In this document: in pieces, positions 35,949 to 45,255 of the stretch
How positions within the stretch are numbered: the stretch's first letter is position 1
How the letters are laid out: every line of letters starts with the position of its first letter
Source: G963666705 sp963666705
GTDB taxonomy: Bacteria; Pseudomonadota; Alphaproteobacteria; CADEGL01
DNA length: 64,000 nt
Reading direction: 5' to 3'
Assembly (NCBI GenBank): GCA_963666705.2
Contig: CAXXKO010000026.1
Location: 248,001-312,000, forward strand
The notes under the pieces: model-generated
Told to the model about the DNA's origin: nothing
What the model saw: the letters and a program-made list of their open reading frames with translations, nothing else
The model's database searches: none
Made by a program: the position numbers and the translations under genes

Positions 35949-37328
35949 ATGGCGGCTGCGGGCGATGGCGCGGGCGGGTATCGGCACTATTGGGACGAGG
36001 CGCGCGAGACCATGCCCGCGGCCGAGCGGCGGGTGCTGATCCTCGCCCGCATCCAGCACCAGCTCGCCTATGCCTATCACCGCATCCCGTTCTACCGCAC
36101 GCTTTACGACCGGCACGGCTTCAAGCCCGAAGACGTGCGCCACCTCGAGGATTTCACCGAGAAGGTCCCGGTGGTGACGAAAGGGATGCTGCGCGCGTCC
36201 CAGGAGGCCCATCCCCCCTTCGGCGACTATCTCGGCATCGACGAGGCCGACATCATGCGCATCCAGGGCACCTCGGGGACCACGGGCCAGCCCACCCTCT
36301 TCGCCATCTCGCGCGCCGATTGGGCGCATATCTCCGAGGCCCAGGCCATGCAGTGCTGGGCCGCCGGCATGCGGCCCCACGATACGGTCCAGGTCGCCTT
36401 TCCCCTGAGCCTGTTCGTCGGCGGCTGGGGCCTCCTTGGCGCCGCCGAGCGCATCGGCGCCAAGGTCCTGCCCGTGGGCGGCGGCGAATCCGAGCGCCAG
36501 CTCCTCCTCATGAAGCGGCCGGGGGCGAGCGTGATCTGCGCCACCCCGTCCTTCGCCCTGCACCTTCACGAGGTCGCGCGAAGCCTCGGCGACGACCCCG
36601 CCGCCTCGTCCCTCAGGCTCGGCTTCTTCGGTGGCGAGCCGGGTGCCGGCATCCCCGCCGTCAAGCGGCGCATCGAGGAAGGCTGGGGCTTACTCGCGAT
36701 CGACTTCGGCAACGTCGCCGAGGTCCATCCCTGCACCAACATGGAATGCGCGCACCGCACCGGCATGCACGCCTATATCGATATCGACTATACGGAAGTG
36801 GTGCGCCCCGAGGCGCCCAACGAGGCCGTCTCCATGGGCCGGCGCGGTGCGGTCGTCTATACCCAGTTGTGGCGCGAATCCCAGCCCATGATCCGCTACT
36901 TCCCCGGCGACGAGACGGAGATGACCGACGCGCCCTGTGCCTGCGGGCGGACCTATCCGCGGCTGCCGCGGGGCATCATCGGGCGCCTCGACGACCTGCT
37001 CATCATCCGCGGGGCGAAGGTCTACCCGAGCGCCGTCGAGGCCGTGCTGCGCGACGTGCCGGGGGCCGGCACCGAGTTCCGTATCCTGGTCGACCGGCCG
37101 GGCGCGCTCGACGAGGCGAGCGTCCAGCTCGAGGCGGAAGGCATGCCGGCGAGCGTGCGCGAGCGGGCCGAGGCCCGCCTCAAGGCCTCGCTCGGCATCC
37201 GCGTGCCGGTCGAGCTCGTGACCCCCGGCACTTTCGAGCGCACCGCCTTCAAGGCCAGGCGGGTGATCGACCGCCGCCCACCACTCGACCAGCTCCCCCT
37301 CGACCAGCCCATGGAGGAAGCGTCATGA
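35949..37328 (+). CDS. PaaK-like AMP-forming CoA ligase / adenylate-forming enzyme
   Basis: A 459-residue phenylacetate-CoA ligase-type enzyme. It begins with the HYWDEARETM...AYAYHRIPFYRTLYDRHG region of the family, then the phosphate loop GTSGTTGQPTLFAIS, FGGEPGAGIPAVKRRIEE and a C-terminal part with GIIGRLDDLLIIRGAKVYPSA. A CACGRTYPRL motif may bind zinc, as in PaaK. It lies inside an amino-sugar-like operon and not with phenylacetate genes, so I infer it activates an acid for attachment to a sugar or another acceptor. The ATG start follows the previous stop by 3 bp; its end overlaps the next start (ATGA). Confidence 0.82.
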   Translation: MAAAGDGAGGYRHYWDEARETMPAAERRVLILARIQHQLAYAYHRIPFYRTLYDRHGFKPEDVRHLEDFTEKVPVVTKGMLRASQEAHPPFGDYLGIDEADIMRIQGTSGTTGQPTLFAISRADWAHISEAQAMQCWAAGMRPHDTVQVAFPLSLFVGGWGLLGAAERIGAKVLPVGGGESERQLLLMKRPGASVICATPSFALHLHEVARSLGDDPAASSLRLGFFGGEPGAGIPAVKRRIEEGWGLLAIDFGNVAEVHPCTNMECAHRTGMHAYIDIDYTEVVRPEAPNEAVSMGRRGAVVYTQLWRESQPMIRYFPGDETEMTDAPCACGRTYPRLPRGIIGRLDDLLIIRGAKVYPSAVEAVLRDVPGAGTEFRILVDRPGALDEASVQLEAEGMPASVRERAEARLKASLGIRVPVELVTPGTFERTAFKARRVIDRRPPLDQLPLDQPMEEAS

Positions 37329-37966
37329 CCCGGCCCATCGTCATCATCGGGACCGGGGAGGGGCGTTGCGTCCTCGAGACCTGCCGCGACTTGGGCGAGG
37401 CGGTCGGCGGCTTCCTCGATACCCGCCGCCCGGCCGGGGAGGTGGTCAACGACTGCCCGGTGCTGGGGGGCGACGCGCTGCTCGACGATCCTGCGTTCCT
37501 GGCCGCCCACCGCTTTATCGTGAGCGTGGGCGACTGCGCCATACGGCGCCGATACGCGGCGCGCATCAAGGCGGGCGGTGGCCGGCTCGCGAGCGCCATC
37601 CACCCGAGCTGCATCGTCTCGCCCTATGCGGAAATCGGCGAGGGCTGCGTCTTGATCGGCAAGAGCGTCATCAACCCCAACGCGCGCTTGGGCGCCAACG
37701 TCATCGTCGATTGGGACTGCACCATCGGCCATGACTGCGTGCCGGAAGACGCGGTGTTCCTGGCACCCGGCTGCCACCTGGGCGGCCGCGTCCATTGTGG
37801 CGAAGAGGCCTTCATCGGCCTCGGCGTCAACATCGTGCCCGATGCGCGGATCGGCGCGCGCGCCACCGTGGGCGCTGGCGCCACGATCGTTCGCGATATC
37901 CCGGCCGACACCGTCGCCGTCGGCAACCCGGCCCGGGTGGTCAAGGAGCGGCGGGCGGCGGCCTGA
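37325..37966 (+). CDS. NeuD/PglD-like hexapeptide-repeat acyltransferase
   Basis: A 213-residue protein with an N-terminal Rossmann-like part (IVIIGTGEGRCVLETCRDL) and a left-handed beta helix of hexapeptide repeats (SPYAEIGEGCVLIGKSVINP, GANVIVDWDCTIGHDC). It contains the catalytic His of IGHDC and ends with DTVAVGNPARVVKERRAAA. This order matches the sialic-acid O-acetyltransferase NeuD and the sugar N-acetyltransferase PglD. As the last gene of a DegT-ligase operon it is a good candidate for transferring an acyl group to the amino sugar made by the DegT enzyme. It overlaps the ligase stop by 4 bp. Confidence 0.87.
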   Translation: MTRPIVIIGTGEGRCVLETCRDLGEAVGGFLDTRRPAGEVVNDCPVLGGDALLDDPAFLAAHRFIVSVGDCAIRRRYAARIKAGGGRLASAIHPSCIVSPYAEIGEGCVLIGKSVINPNARLGANVIVDWDCTIGHDCVPEDAVFLAPGCHLGGRVHCGEEAFIGLGVNIVPDARIGARATVGAGATIVRDIPADTVAVGNPARVVKERRAAA

Positions 37967-38043
37967 GCCGTCATCTCGCCCGCCTCCGCTCGGGTCATGA
38001 CTGGTGGTGGCGGGAGGGGAACACTTGTGCCGGGCTTTCCACC

Positions 38044-38192
38044 CTGGAGCGGGTCCGCTTTGATCGGACCCACTCTAGCGTTTTTCGCTCGCGGGAGCGG
38101 ACCAGATAGTCCTCGCCCGCGCGGGCCCGCCGGACAGCCGGCGGGCCGCCTTGCGGCCTGGAACGATTCCAGTCGAGCTGGAAACGCTCTAA
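38044..38192 (+). repeat. Dispersed 147-bp palindromic repeat, copy B
   Basis: Second copy, same orientation as copy A. It starts CTGGAGCGGGTCCGCTTTGA with partner hairpin arm ATCGGACCCACTCTAGCG, has the middle GCCGGCGGGCCGCCTTGCGG, and ends with the hairpin GATTCCAG-TCGAG-CTGGAAAC and GCTCTAA. Its right edge overlaps the stop of the D-2-hydroxyacid dehydrogenase gene: read on the minus strand, ...GGGTAT-TAG-AGCG. It sits between convergent genes (NeuD-like and dehydrogenase), so it may also serve as a two-way terminator. Confidence 0.82.
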
Positions 38193-39118
38193 TACCCCTT
38201 GTCCCGGTCGATGACGTAAAGCAGGGGCTCGCCGGCGCGGGCGCGGCGGATGTTCTCGGCCATCTGGTCGGCCGCCGTCTCCGGGTCCACGTAGCCGGCT
38301 ATGTGCGGCGTCCAGACCACGCGCGGGTGGGTCCAGCAGGGGTGGTCGGGGGGCGGGGGCTCGGTCTCGAAGACGTCGAGGCCCGCACCCGCTATATGGC
38401 CCGAATCGAGGGCGGCGAAGAGGTCGTCCTCCACCACGTGGCCGCCGCGCGCCATATTGACGAGGAAGGCGCCGCGCGGCATGGCGGCGAGGGCTTTGGC
38501 ATCGATGATGCCGCGGGTCTCGGCCGTGAGCGCGAGAGCGCAGACGAGGATGTCGGAGCGGCCCAGGATCTCCGCGAAGCCGTCCGCGCCGTGGCGGCAG
38601 GGCACGCCCTCGATCCGCTTTGGCGACCGGGACCAGCCCGTGACCGGGAATTCGAGCGCGGCCAGGCGCCGCGCCGTCAAATCACCCATGATGCCGAGGC
38701 CGAGGACGCCGACGCGCGTCTCGTGGGTGTTGCGGCGGCCGAGGGCGTGCCAGCGGCCCGCGGCCCGCAGGGCGGCGTATTCATGCATCAAGCGGTGGAA
38801 GTGCAGCACCATGTAGAGGGTCCACTCGCTCATCTCCCGCGCCTGGTCGGGGTCATGGACGCGCGTGATCGGCACATGGGCCGGGATATCGGGATTGCCC
38901 AGCAGCGAATCGGCGCCCGCACCCTGGGAGAAGACGGCCTTCAAGTTGGGAAAGCGTCCGAGCTCGCCGGAGCCCGGGTGTGAGAGGATGGCGAACTCGA
39001 CCTCTTCGGGCGGGCCCGCGTCGGGCCAGGCGCGCACCGACTCTCCCGGAATGCGGGCCTGAAGGCCCGCCTGCCAGCCTTCCGGCAGGTCGGCACTGGG
39101 CCAGAACAGCACAGTCAT
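38189..39118 (-). CDS. D-2-hydroxyacid dehydrogenase, GhrA-like
   Basis: A 309-residue NAD(P)-dependent dehydrogenase of the glyoxylate/hydroxypyruvate reductase A type. The start MTVLFWPSADLPEGW was preferred to one six residues upstream. It shows the nucleotide-binding VGVLGLGIMGDLTARRLA, the catalytic Arg in NMARGGHVVEDDL, Glu in DVFETEPPPP and His in WTPHIAGYVDPETA. The enzyme reduces glyoxylate- or hydroxypyruvate-like 2-oxoacids in the cytoplasm. The last codons ...DRDKGY are followed by TAG from the edge of repeat copy B, so the C-terminus may have been set by the insertion. The IS1595-family element lies about 100 bp upstream of its start. Confidence 0.9.
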   Translation of the reverse strand: MTVLFWPSADLPEGWQAGLQARIPGESVRAWPDAGPPEEVEFAILSHPGSGELGRFPNLKAVFSQGAGADSLLGNPDIPAHVPITRVHDPDQAREMSEWTLYMVLHFHRLMHEYAALRAAGRWHALGRRNTHETRVGVLGLGIMGDLTARRLAALEFPVTGWSRSPKRIEGVPCRHGADGFAEILGRSDILVCALALTAETRGIIDAKALAAMPRGAFLVNMARGGHVVEDDLFAALDSGHIAGAGLDVFETEPPPPDHPCWTHPRVVWTPHIAGYVDPETAADQMAENIRRARAGEPLLYVIDRDKGY

Positions 39119-39219
39119 CGGTCCTCGCTCCTTCACCCGTGTATGTCCCGGCTATCCACCTACCCGAGCGGCGCCGGCAATTCAACGCGGGAGGAGCGGG
39201 ACGCGGCGTTAATACGTAG

Positions 39220-40294
39220 CGCCCCTATCCGGTTAATGCAGGCAGCGACCGAGTGTTCTTTATATGTTCGCTCTAAGGGTGTACTGTTCCCGCCTCTGAG
39301 GATTGGTCGGGAGACAGGGCATGAGCGGCTTGTTGACGTTCCAAGAGCGCTACCGAGACGAGGAATCGTGCATCCTGGCCTTGGCGGATCGACGCTGGCC
39401 GTCTGGGTTTGCGTGCGCCCGCTGCGGGCACCGGCGGGGCTATCGGCACAAGGCGCGGGCGCGCGTCTTCGAATGCGCGGCTTGCGGTCGTCAAGAGTCG
39501 GTGACGGCGGGAACCATCTTCCACCGCACCCGCACACCGTTGCCCAAATGGTTCCTGGCGGCGTGGTTGATGGGGCGGGACAAGCGCGGGGTCTCGGCCC
39601 TGTTCCTGGCGCGCGAGCTGGGGCTTCGCTATGAGACCGCATGGCTGATGGCTCACAAGCTGCGCCATGGCTTGGCGGAGCGGCCGGATGCGTTGCTGGA
39701 CGGCATGGTCGAGGTCGATGAGAGCTACTACGGCGGGCGCGGCAAGCCCGAGAGCCGGGGCCGCGGGATGGCCAATGCCAACAAGAGCCTGCTCGTGCTG
39801 GCGGTGGAGAAGGTGGCGGTGGCGCCGGGCAAGGGGGTCGAGGGCAGCGGCTTCATCGCCGGCCGGGCGCGGCTTGCCATCCTGCCCCGGGCCAATGCCG
39901 AGCAGCTCGGCGGCTTCGTGCGGGCCGCCGTGACGCCGGGCGCGCGCCTGCTGACCGACGATTTCAAGGGCTATGCCGGGCTCGGCGCCGTCTACCAGCA
40001 CCAGCCCACCGTCCAAGGCCAAGGCAAGAACGCCGAGACGCAGATACCGATCATCCACGTCCTGTTCAGCAACCTCAAGACCTGGCTCAACGGCACCTAC
40101 CATGGCGTCAGCGCCAAGCACTTGCCGCGCTATGGCCGGGAATGGGCCTATCGCTTCAACCGCCGCCGGCGGATCGACGACCTCGGCGACTTCGTCCTGA
40201 GCCGCGCCATGGCCCGGCCAACCATCACATACCGCCAGTTGATCCACGGCTTGCAACCCCAGGGCGCACGACCTGCCTTAACCGGATAGGGACG
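39220..40294 (+). mobile_element. Intact IS1595-family (ISXO2-like) insertion sequence
   Basis: A 1075-bp element with 23-bp terminal inverted repeats matching at 21 positions (left CGCCCCTATCCGGTTAATGC; right, read inward, CGTCCCTATCCGGTTAAGGC). It is flanked by a perfect 8-bp target duplication ATACGTAG (39212-39219 and 40295-40302). Eight base pairs is the normal duplication for this family. It carries only a transposase and looks recently inserted, in the spacer between the dehydrogenase and the aldo/keto reductase. It may affect the promoter regions of both. Confidence 0.95.
39321..40289 (+). CDS. IS1595-family transposase
   Basis: A 322-residue ISXO2-like transposase. The N-terminal zinc ribbon has CARCGHRRGY and FECAACGRQ cysteine pairs. 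The catalytic core shows Asp in DGMVEVDESYYGGRG, Asp in RLLTDDFKGYAGL and the C-terminal HGVSAKHLPRYGREWAYRFN segment typical of the group. The ATG was chosen over a GTG 18 bp upstream. The stop lies inside the right terminal repeat. No lesion is visible. Confidence 0.94.
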   Translation: MSGLLTFQERYRDEESCILALADRRWPSGFACARCGHRRGYRHKARARVFECAACGRQESVTAGTIFHRTRTPLPKWFLAAWLMGRDKRGVSALFLARELGLRYETAWLMAHKLRHGLAERPDALLDGMVEVDESYYGGRGKPESRGRGMANANKSLLVLAVEKVAVAPGKGVEGSGFIAGRARLAILPRANAEQLGGFVRAAVTPGARLLTDDFKGYAGLGAVYQHQPTVQGQGKNAETQIPIIHVLFSNLKTWLNGTYHGVSAKHLPRYGREWAYRFNRRRRIDDLGDFVLSRAMARPTITYRQLIHGLQPQGARPALTG

Positions 40295-40337
40295 ATACGT
40301 AGTATGTGCGGGTCGCCGGAGGATCGTTAGGGTCGCC

Positions 40338-41333
40338 ATGAGATATCGCACGCTGGGCCGGACGGGCCTCGAGGTCTCGGAGATCGCCTTCGGCGGCGGC
40401 TTCGTCGGCGGGCTCCTGATCCACCAGGACGACGCGACCAAGCGCGCCGCCATCGGGCGGGCTCTCGCGGCGGGCGTGAATTGGATCGACACGGCGCCCA
40501 TGTATGGCGACGGGCAGTCGGAGGAGGCGCTCGGCTGGCTGCTCAGGGAGGTCGAAGGGCGGCCCTACGTCTCCACCAAGGTCATGCTCGACACCGCGCG
40601 CCTCGGCGACGGCGCTGGCCAGATCGAGGAGAGCCTGCGGCAGAGCTTCTCGCGCCTCAAATGCGATGCCGTCACGCTGATGCAGCTCCACAACCCCATC
40701 GAGGCCGAGGCGTCGGGCACAGCCGTCGGCGTCGCCGACATCCTGCGTCGGGGCGGCGTCACCGACATCCTCGACCGGCTGCGCAACGAGGGATTGTTCG
40801 ATTTCATCGGCATCACGGCGCTCGGGAGCACCGAGGCCTGCAAGGCCGTCTTGAGCAGCGGACGCTTCGATACAGCGCAAGTCTACTACAACATGCTGAA
40901 CCCGAGCGCCGCGCGGGCCATGCCGGCGGCCTGGCTCGGGCACGACCTCACGGGCCTCATGGCGGTATGCCGCGAGCAGAGCGTGGGAGTCATGAATATC
41001 CGCGTGCTCGCGGCCGGTGTCCTCGCCTCGGACACGCGCACGGGCCGCGAGGGGGAGATATTCAAGGGCATCGGTATCGAATCGGAGGAGCGCCGCGCCG
41101 CGGCGGCTCTCGAAGCGCTGGGGGAGGGGCACGGCACGCGGGCGCAGCGCGCCATCCGCCACGCGCTCGCCAACCCCGACATCGGCACGGTCGTCGTCGG
41201 CATGGCCGAGCTCGACCACCTGGAGCAGGCATTGGCCGCCGTGGAGCTCGGTCCGCTCCCGGCCGCGGCGATCGAGGCGTTGGAGCCGGTTTACGCGCGC
41301 AACTTCGGGCTCCCGGTCCAAGCACCGGATTGA
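40338..41333 (+). CDS. Aldo/keto reductase
   Basis: A 331-residue TIM-barrel NADPH oxidoreductase. The catalytic tetrad is visible: D51 and Y56 (NWIDTAPMYGDGQSE), K81 (YVSTKVML) and H118 (LMQLHNPIE). The N-terminus MRYRTLGRTGLEVSEIAFGG is typical. It is closest in look to the L-galactose/D-threo-aldose dehydrogenase-type reductases, and the substrate is unknown. It is convergent with the badI-like gene, with 33 bp between stops, and starts 44 bp after the IS1595 element, so its native promoter has probably been displaced. Confidence 0.9.
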   Translation: MRYRTLGRTGLEVSEIAFGGGFVGGLLIHQDDATKRAAIGRALAAGVNWIDTAPMYGDGQSEEALGWLLREVEGRPYVSTKVMLDTARLGDGAGQIEESLRQSFSRLKCDAVTLMQLHNPIEAEASGTAVGVADILRRGGVTDILDRLRNEGLFDFIGITALGSTEACKAVLSSGRFDTAQVYYNMLNPSAARAMPAAWLGHDLTGLMAVCREQSVGVMNIRVLAAGVLASDTRTGREGEIFKGIGIESEERRAAAALEALGEGHGTRAQRAIRHALANPDIGTVVVGMAELDHLEQALAAVELGPLPAAAIEALEPVYARNFGLPVQAPD

Positions 41334-41366
41334 CGGGACACCGCGGCCCGGTGGCGCGCCGGCGCC

Positions 41367-42149
41367 TCAATCGGCTGGATTGCGGAAATTGGGCTTGCGC
41401 TTCTCCTGAAGGGCGCGCACGCCCTCCTTGGACTCGGCCGTCTCGTAGAAGAGCTTCAGTGCCTCCATGCCGAGGGCGCCGATGCCGCGGATGGAGTCCG
41501 AATCGATGTTGATCGAGCGCTTGGCGAGGGCGATGGTGGTGGGGCTGCGCTCGGCCAGCTCGGCGCACCAGCGCGCCACCTCGGCATCGAGCTCGGCCGC
41601 CGGCACCACCCTATTGACGAGCCCCATGGCCAGCGCCTCCTCGGCGCTGTAGCGGCGGCACAGGTACCATATTTCGCGCGCCTTCTTCTCGCCCACCACG
41701 CGCGCGAGATAGGCGGTGCCGAAGCCGGGATCGACCGAGCCGACCTTGGGCCCGACCTGGCCGAAGATGGCGTTCTCCGAGGCGACGGTGAGGTCGCAGA
41801 GGGCCGCCAGCACGTTGCCGCCACCGATGGCGTAGCCGGCGACGCGGGCGATCACCGGCTTGGGCGCATCACGGATGGCGGTGTGCAGCTCCTCGATCGG
41901 CAGGCCGATGGTGCCGCGCCCGCCATAGCCGCCGTCGTGGCCCGACTGGTCGCCGCCGGTGCAAAAGGCCCGCTCGCCCACCCCGGTGAGGACGATGACG
42001 GCGATGTCCCGGTTCCACGACGCCTGGCGGAAGGCTTCCAGCAGCTCCTCGCAAGTCCGCGCCCGGAAGGCGTTCATCACCGCCGGCCGGTTGATGGTGA
42101 TGGTCGCCACCGCGTCCCGCTCTTCGTAGAGGATGTCCTCGAATTCCAT
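41367..42149 (-). CDS. badI: BadI-like 2-ketocyclohexanecarboxyl-CoA hydrolase
   Basis: A crotonase-family protein of 260 residues, the same length as Rhodopseudomonas BadI and very similar by eye: MEFEDILYEERDAVATITIN, RAFCTGGDQSGHDGGYGGRG, GLPIEELHTAIRDAPKPVIA, GYAIGGGNVLAALCDLTVAS, FGQVGPKVGSVDPGFGTAYL and ALQEKRKPNFR. BadI opens the ring of 2-ketocyclohexanecarboxyl-CoA to pimeloyl-CoA; MenB is a close cousin, so a related ring-forming or ring-opening reaction is the alternative. It is the last gene of the flavodoxin-ligase-hydrolase-badI operon. BadI usually serves cyclohexanecarboxylate or anaerobic benzoate routes, so its presence beside aerobic box genes is unusual. The start MEFED was preferred to one seven residues upstream. 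Confidence 0.8.
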   Translation of the reverse strand: MEFEDILYEERDAVATITINRPAVMNAFRARTCEELLEAFRQASWNRDIAVIVLTGVGERAFCTGGDQSGHDGGYGGRGTIGLPIEELHTAIRDAPKPVIARVAGYAIGGGNVLAALCDLTVASENAIFGQVGPKVGSVDPGFGTAYLARVVGEKKAREIWYLCRRYSAEEALAMGLVNRVVPAAELDAEVARWCAELAERSPTTIALAKRSINIDSDSIRGIGALGMEALKLFYETAESKEGVRALQEKRKPNFRNPAD

Positions 42150-42201
42150 TGCCGACTCCTGTCCCGTCACTTCGGATTAAAGCGCCGCTCGCGCGTGCCG
42201 A

Positions 42202-42978
42202 TCAAGCGGCGCCGATGGCGCGGACGAAGCGCGTCATGGCCGCGAGCGTCTCTTCGGGCTTGTCCCGGTGGGGGGCGTGTCCGCAACCGGGCAGCACGGC
42301 CGTCTCCACCGGGCCGGTGACGCCGGCCGCGATTCGCAGTACCTGTTCGGTCGTGCCGTACTCGTCATCGGCGCCCTGAATGACGAGGCACGGGCACCCC
42401 ACGCCGGAAAGATACGCCTCGATGTTCCAATCCCGGAACGCGGGGTCGAGCCAAACATCGTTCCAGCCCCAGAAGGCGTCGTCCACGTTGGCGCCGTGAT
42501 AGCGGGCGAGCCGGTTGCGCAAGTCCGTCGCGCGGTAGGCCTCGGCCGCCGCCGCGATGCTCTCGACGCTGACCGTCTCGACCAGCACGTGCGCGGCCTC
42601 GAGGACGAGGGCGCGGATGCGGCCCCCGCCGACGGCGCCGGCATGGATGAGGGCGATGGAGCCGCCGTCGCTGTGGCCGACCAGGATGGCGTCGCGCACA
42701 CAAGCGGCGTCGAGGGCGGCCGGCAGCACTTCGAGCGCCTCGTCATGCATGTAGGAGACGGGCCGCGGGCCGGGAAGCGGATCGGAGGCGCCGTAGCCCC
42801 GGCGGCTGTAGACGAGGGCGCCGAGACCGGTGGCCGCCGACAGGCGGGCCGGGAAATCCTTCCACATGGCGGCGCAGCCGAGCCCCTCGTGGAGGAAGAC
42901 GAGGACGGGCCCCGCGTCCGGCGGCGGGCCGTGCCAGTCGTATTCCAGGCCCTGGCCGGCGGCCTCGAGGAAGGGCAT
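42202..42978 (-). CDS. Alpha/beta hydrolase of the benzoate operon
   Basis: A 258-residue alpha/beta hydrolase. The nucleophile elbow is GHSDGGSIAL, the acid is in IQGADDEYGTTEQ and the His in LPGCGHAPHRDKPEE; the oxyanion region is FLHEGLGCAAMWKDFP. Hydrolases of this kind are commonly encoded in box clusters and may act on benzoate esters or remove dead-end CoA or lactone products; which of these applies is not known. It is in the operon between the benzoate-CoA ligase (23 bp upstream) and the badI-like gene (52 bp downstream). Confidence 0.85.
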   Translation of the reverse strand: MPFLEAAGQGLEYDWHGPPPDAGPVLVFLHEGLGCAAMWKDFPARLSAATGLGALVYSRRGYGASDPLPGPRPVSYMHDEALEVLPAALDAACVRDAILVGHSDGGSIALIHAGAVGGGRIRALVLEAAHVLVETVSVESIAAAAEAYRATDLRNRLARYHGANVDDAFWGWNDVWLDPAFRDWNIEAYLSGVGCPCLVIQGADDEYGTTEQVLRIAAGVTGPVETAVLPGCGHAPHRDKPEETLAAMTRFVRAIGAA

Positions 42979-43001
42979 CGCGGCGGCGCGCCGGCCCGGG
43001 C

Positions 43002-44588
<1,587 letters not shown>

Positions 44589-44625
44589 GGGTACGCTCCC
44601 CGCTCCCACTGCCGCGGCCGGCGCA

Positions 44626-45102
44626 TCACCCCGTCGCGGCCAAGTCCCCGCCCAGGCCCGCGGCCCAAGCGTGCGCCCACTTCACACCCGCTTCCTCGGC
44701 GACCTCGTTGGAGCTGGCGTCGTGCTGGAACACCTCGCCGATGCGCACCGCGCCGAGCTCGGTCAGAAGCTTGTCGAAGCGTTTACCGCCGAAGGTGAAA
44801 GTATCGTGATAGGTCGAATCGCCGAGCGCGATGACCCCGTAGCGCACGGCGCTCAGGTCCGGGCGGCGGTCGCGCAGCCCGTCATGGAACTTCATGGCGT
44901 TGTCTGGCACGTCGCCCTGGCCGTAGGTCGAGCAGCAGACGAGGAAATAGCCCGGACGCTCGAAGACCCCGTCGCCGAGGTCGTCCATGAGCAGGAGCTC
45001 GACCTCCCAGCCTTCGCCCTCCAGGTCCTCCTGGATGTCCTCGGACACGATCTCGGCCGTGCCCGTCATGGTGCCGACGAGAATGTTGAGCCGCTTCGAC
45101 AA
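44626..45102 (-). CDS. Flavodoxin-like (MioC-type) electron carrier
   Basis: A 158-residue flavodoxin-domain protein. The FMN phosphate loop is GTMTGTAEIVSEDI; the aromatic/FMN-ring loops are CCSTYGQGDVPDNA and ALGDSTYHDTFTFGG. The start is TTG (MSKRLNILVG) with an excellent GGAGG five bases upstream; an upstream in-frame ATG exists but the extra residues look non-coding and overlap the boxR control region. It is the first gene of the benzoate operon divergent from boxR. Since BoxB needs electrons and no BoxA reductase is encoded here, this protein may deliver them; that role is inferred from position alone. Confidence 0.85.
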   Translation of the reverse strand: MSKRLNILVGTMTGTAEIVSEDIQEDLEGEGWEVELLLMDDLGDGVFERPGYFLVCCSTYGQGDVPDNAMKFHDGLRDRRPDLSAVRYGVIALGDSTYHDTFTFGGKRFDKLLTELGAVRIGEVFQHDASSNEVAEEAGVKWAHAWAAGLGGDLAATG

Positions 45103-45202
45103 GGGGTCCTCCGAACAAAGCGCACGGGCGCCTGGGAACGCCGCTCGCCGGGATAATGATAGGGAAGCCGCGCTCAGACAACAAGCACTATATTGCATGT
45201 TA

Positions 45203-45238
45203 TGGGGAAATGGACTATGGTTCCCCAGTATGTCCATT
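45203..45238. promoter_or_regulatory. Interleaved inverted repeats, candidate BoxR operator
   Basis: Two perfect inverted repeats interlock in the divergent spacer of the box locus: TGGGGAA (45203) with TTCCCCA (45221), and AATGGAC (45209) with GTCCATT (45232). A TTGCATG lies just to the left (45193-45199). BoxR/BzdR regulators bind spacer sites and release DNA on binding benzoyl-CoA; this is the only symmetrical AT-richer patch in the spacer, so it is the best operator candidate for both operons. Confidence 0.5.
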
Positions 45239-45255
45239 ATGGGACGGGAGCGGGA

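Noticed and set aside
34733..37966. A 1077-codon open frame overlapping the DegT and PaaK-like genes
   Set aside because: Only its last 213 codons (the NeuD-like gene) are meaningful. The rest is Arg/Gly-rich and out of frame with two clear conserved genes.
44626..45237. Longer N-terminus for the flavodoxin from an upstream ATG
   Set aside because: The extra 45 residues are unlike flavodoxins and overlap the divergent operator; the TTG has a strong GGAGG at the right distance.
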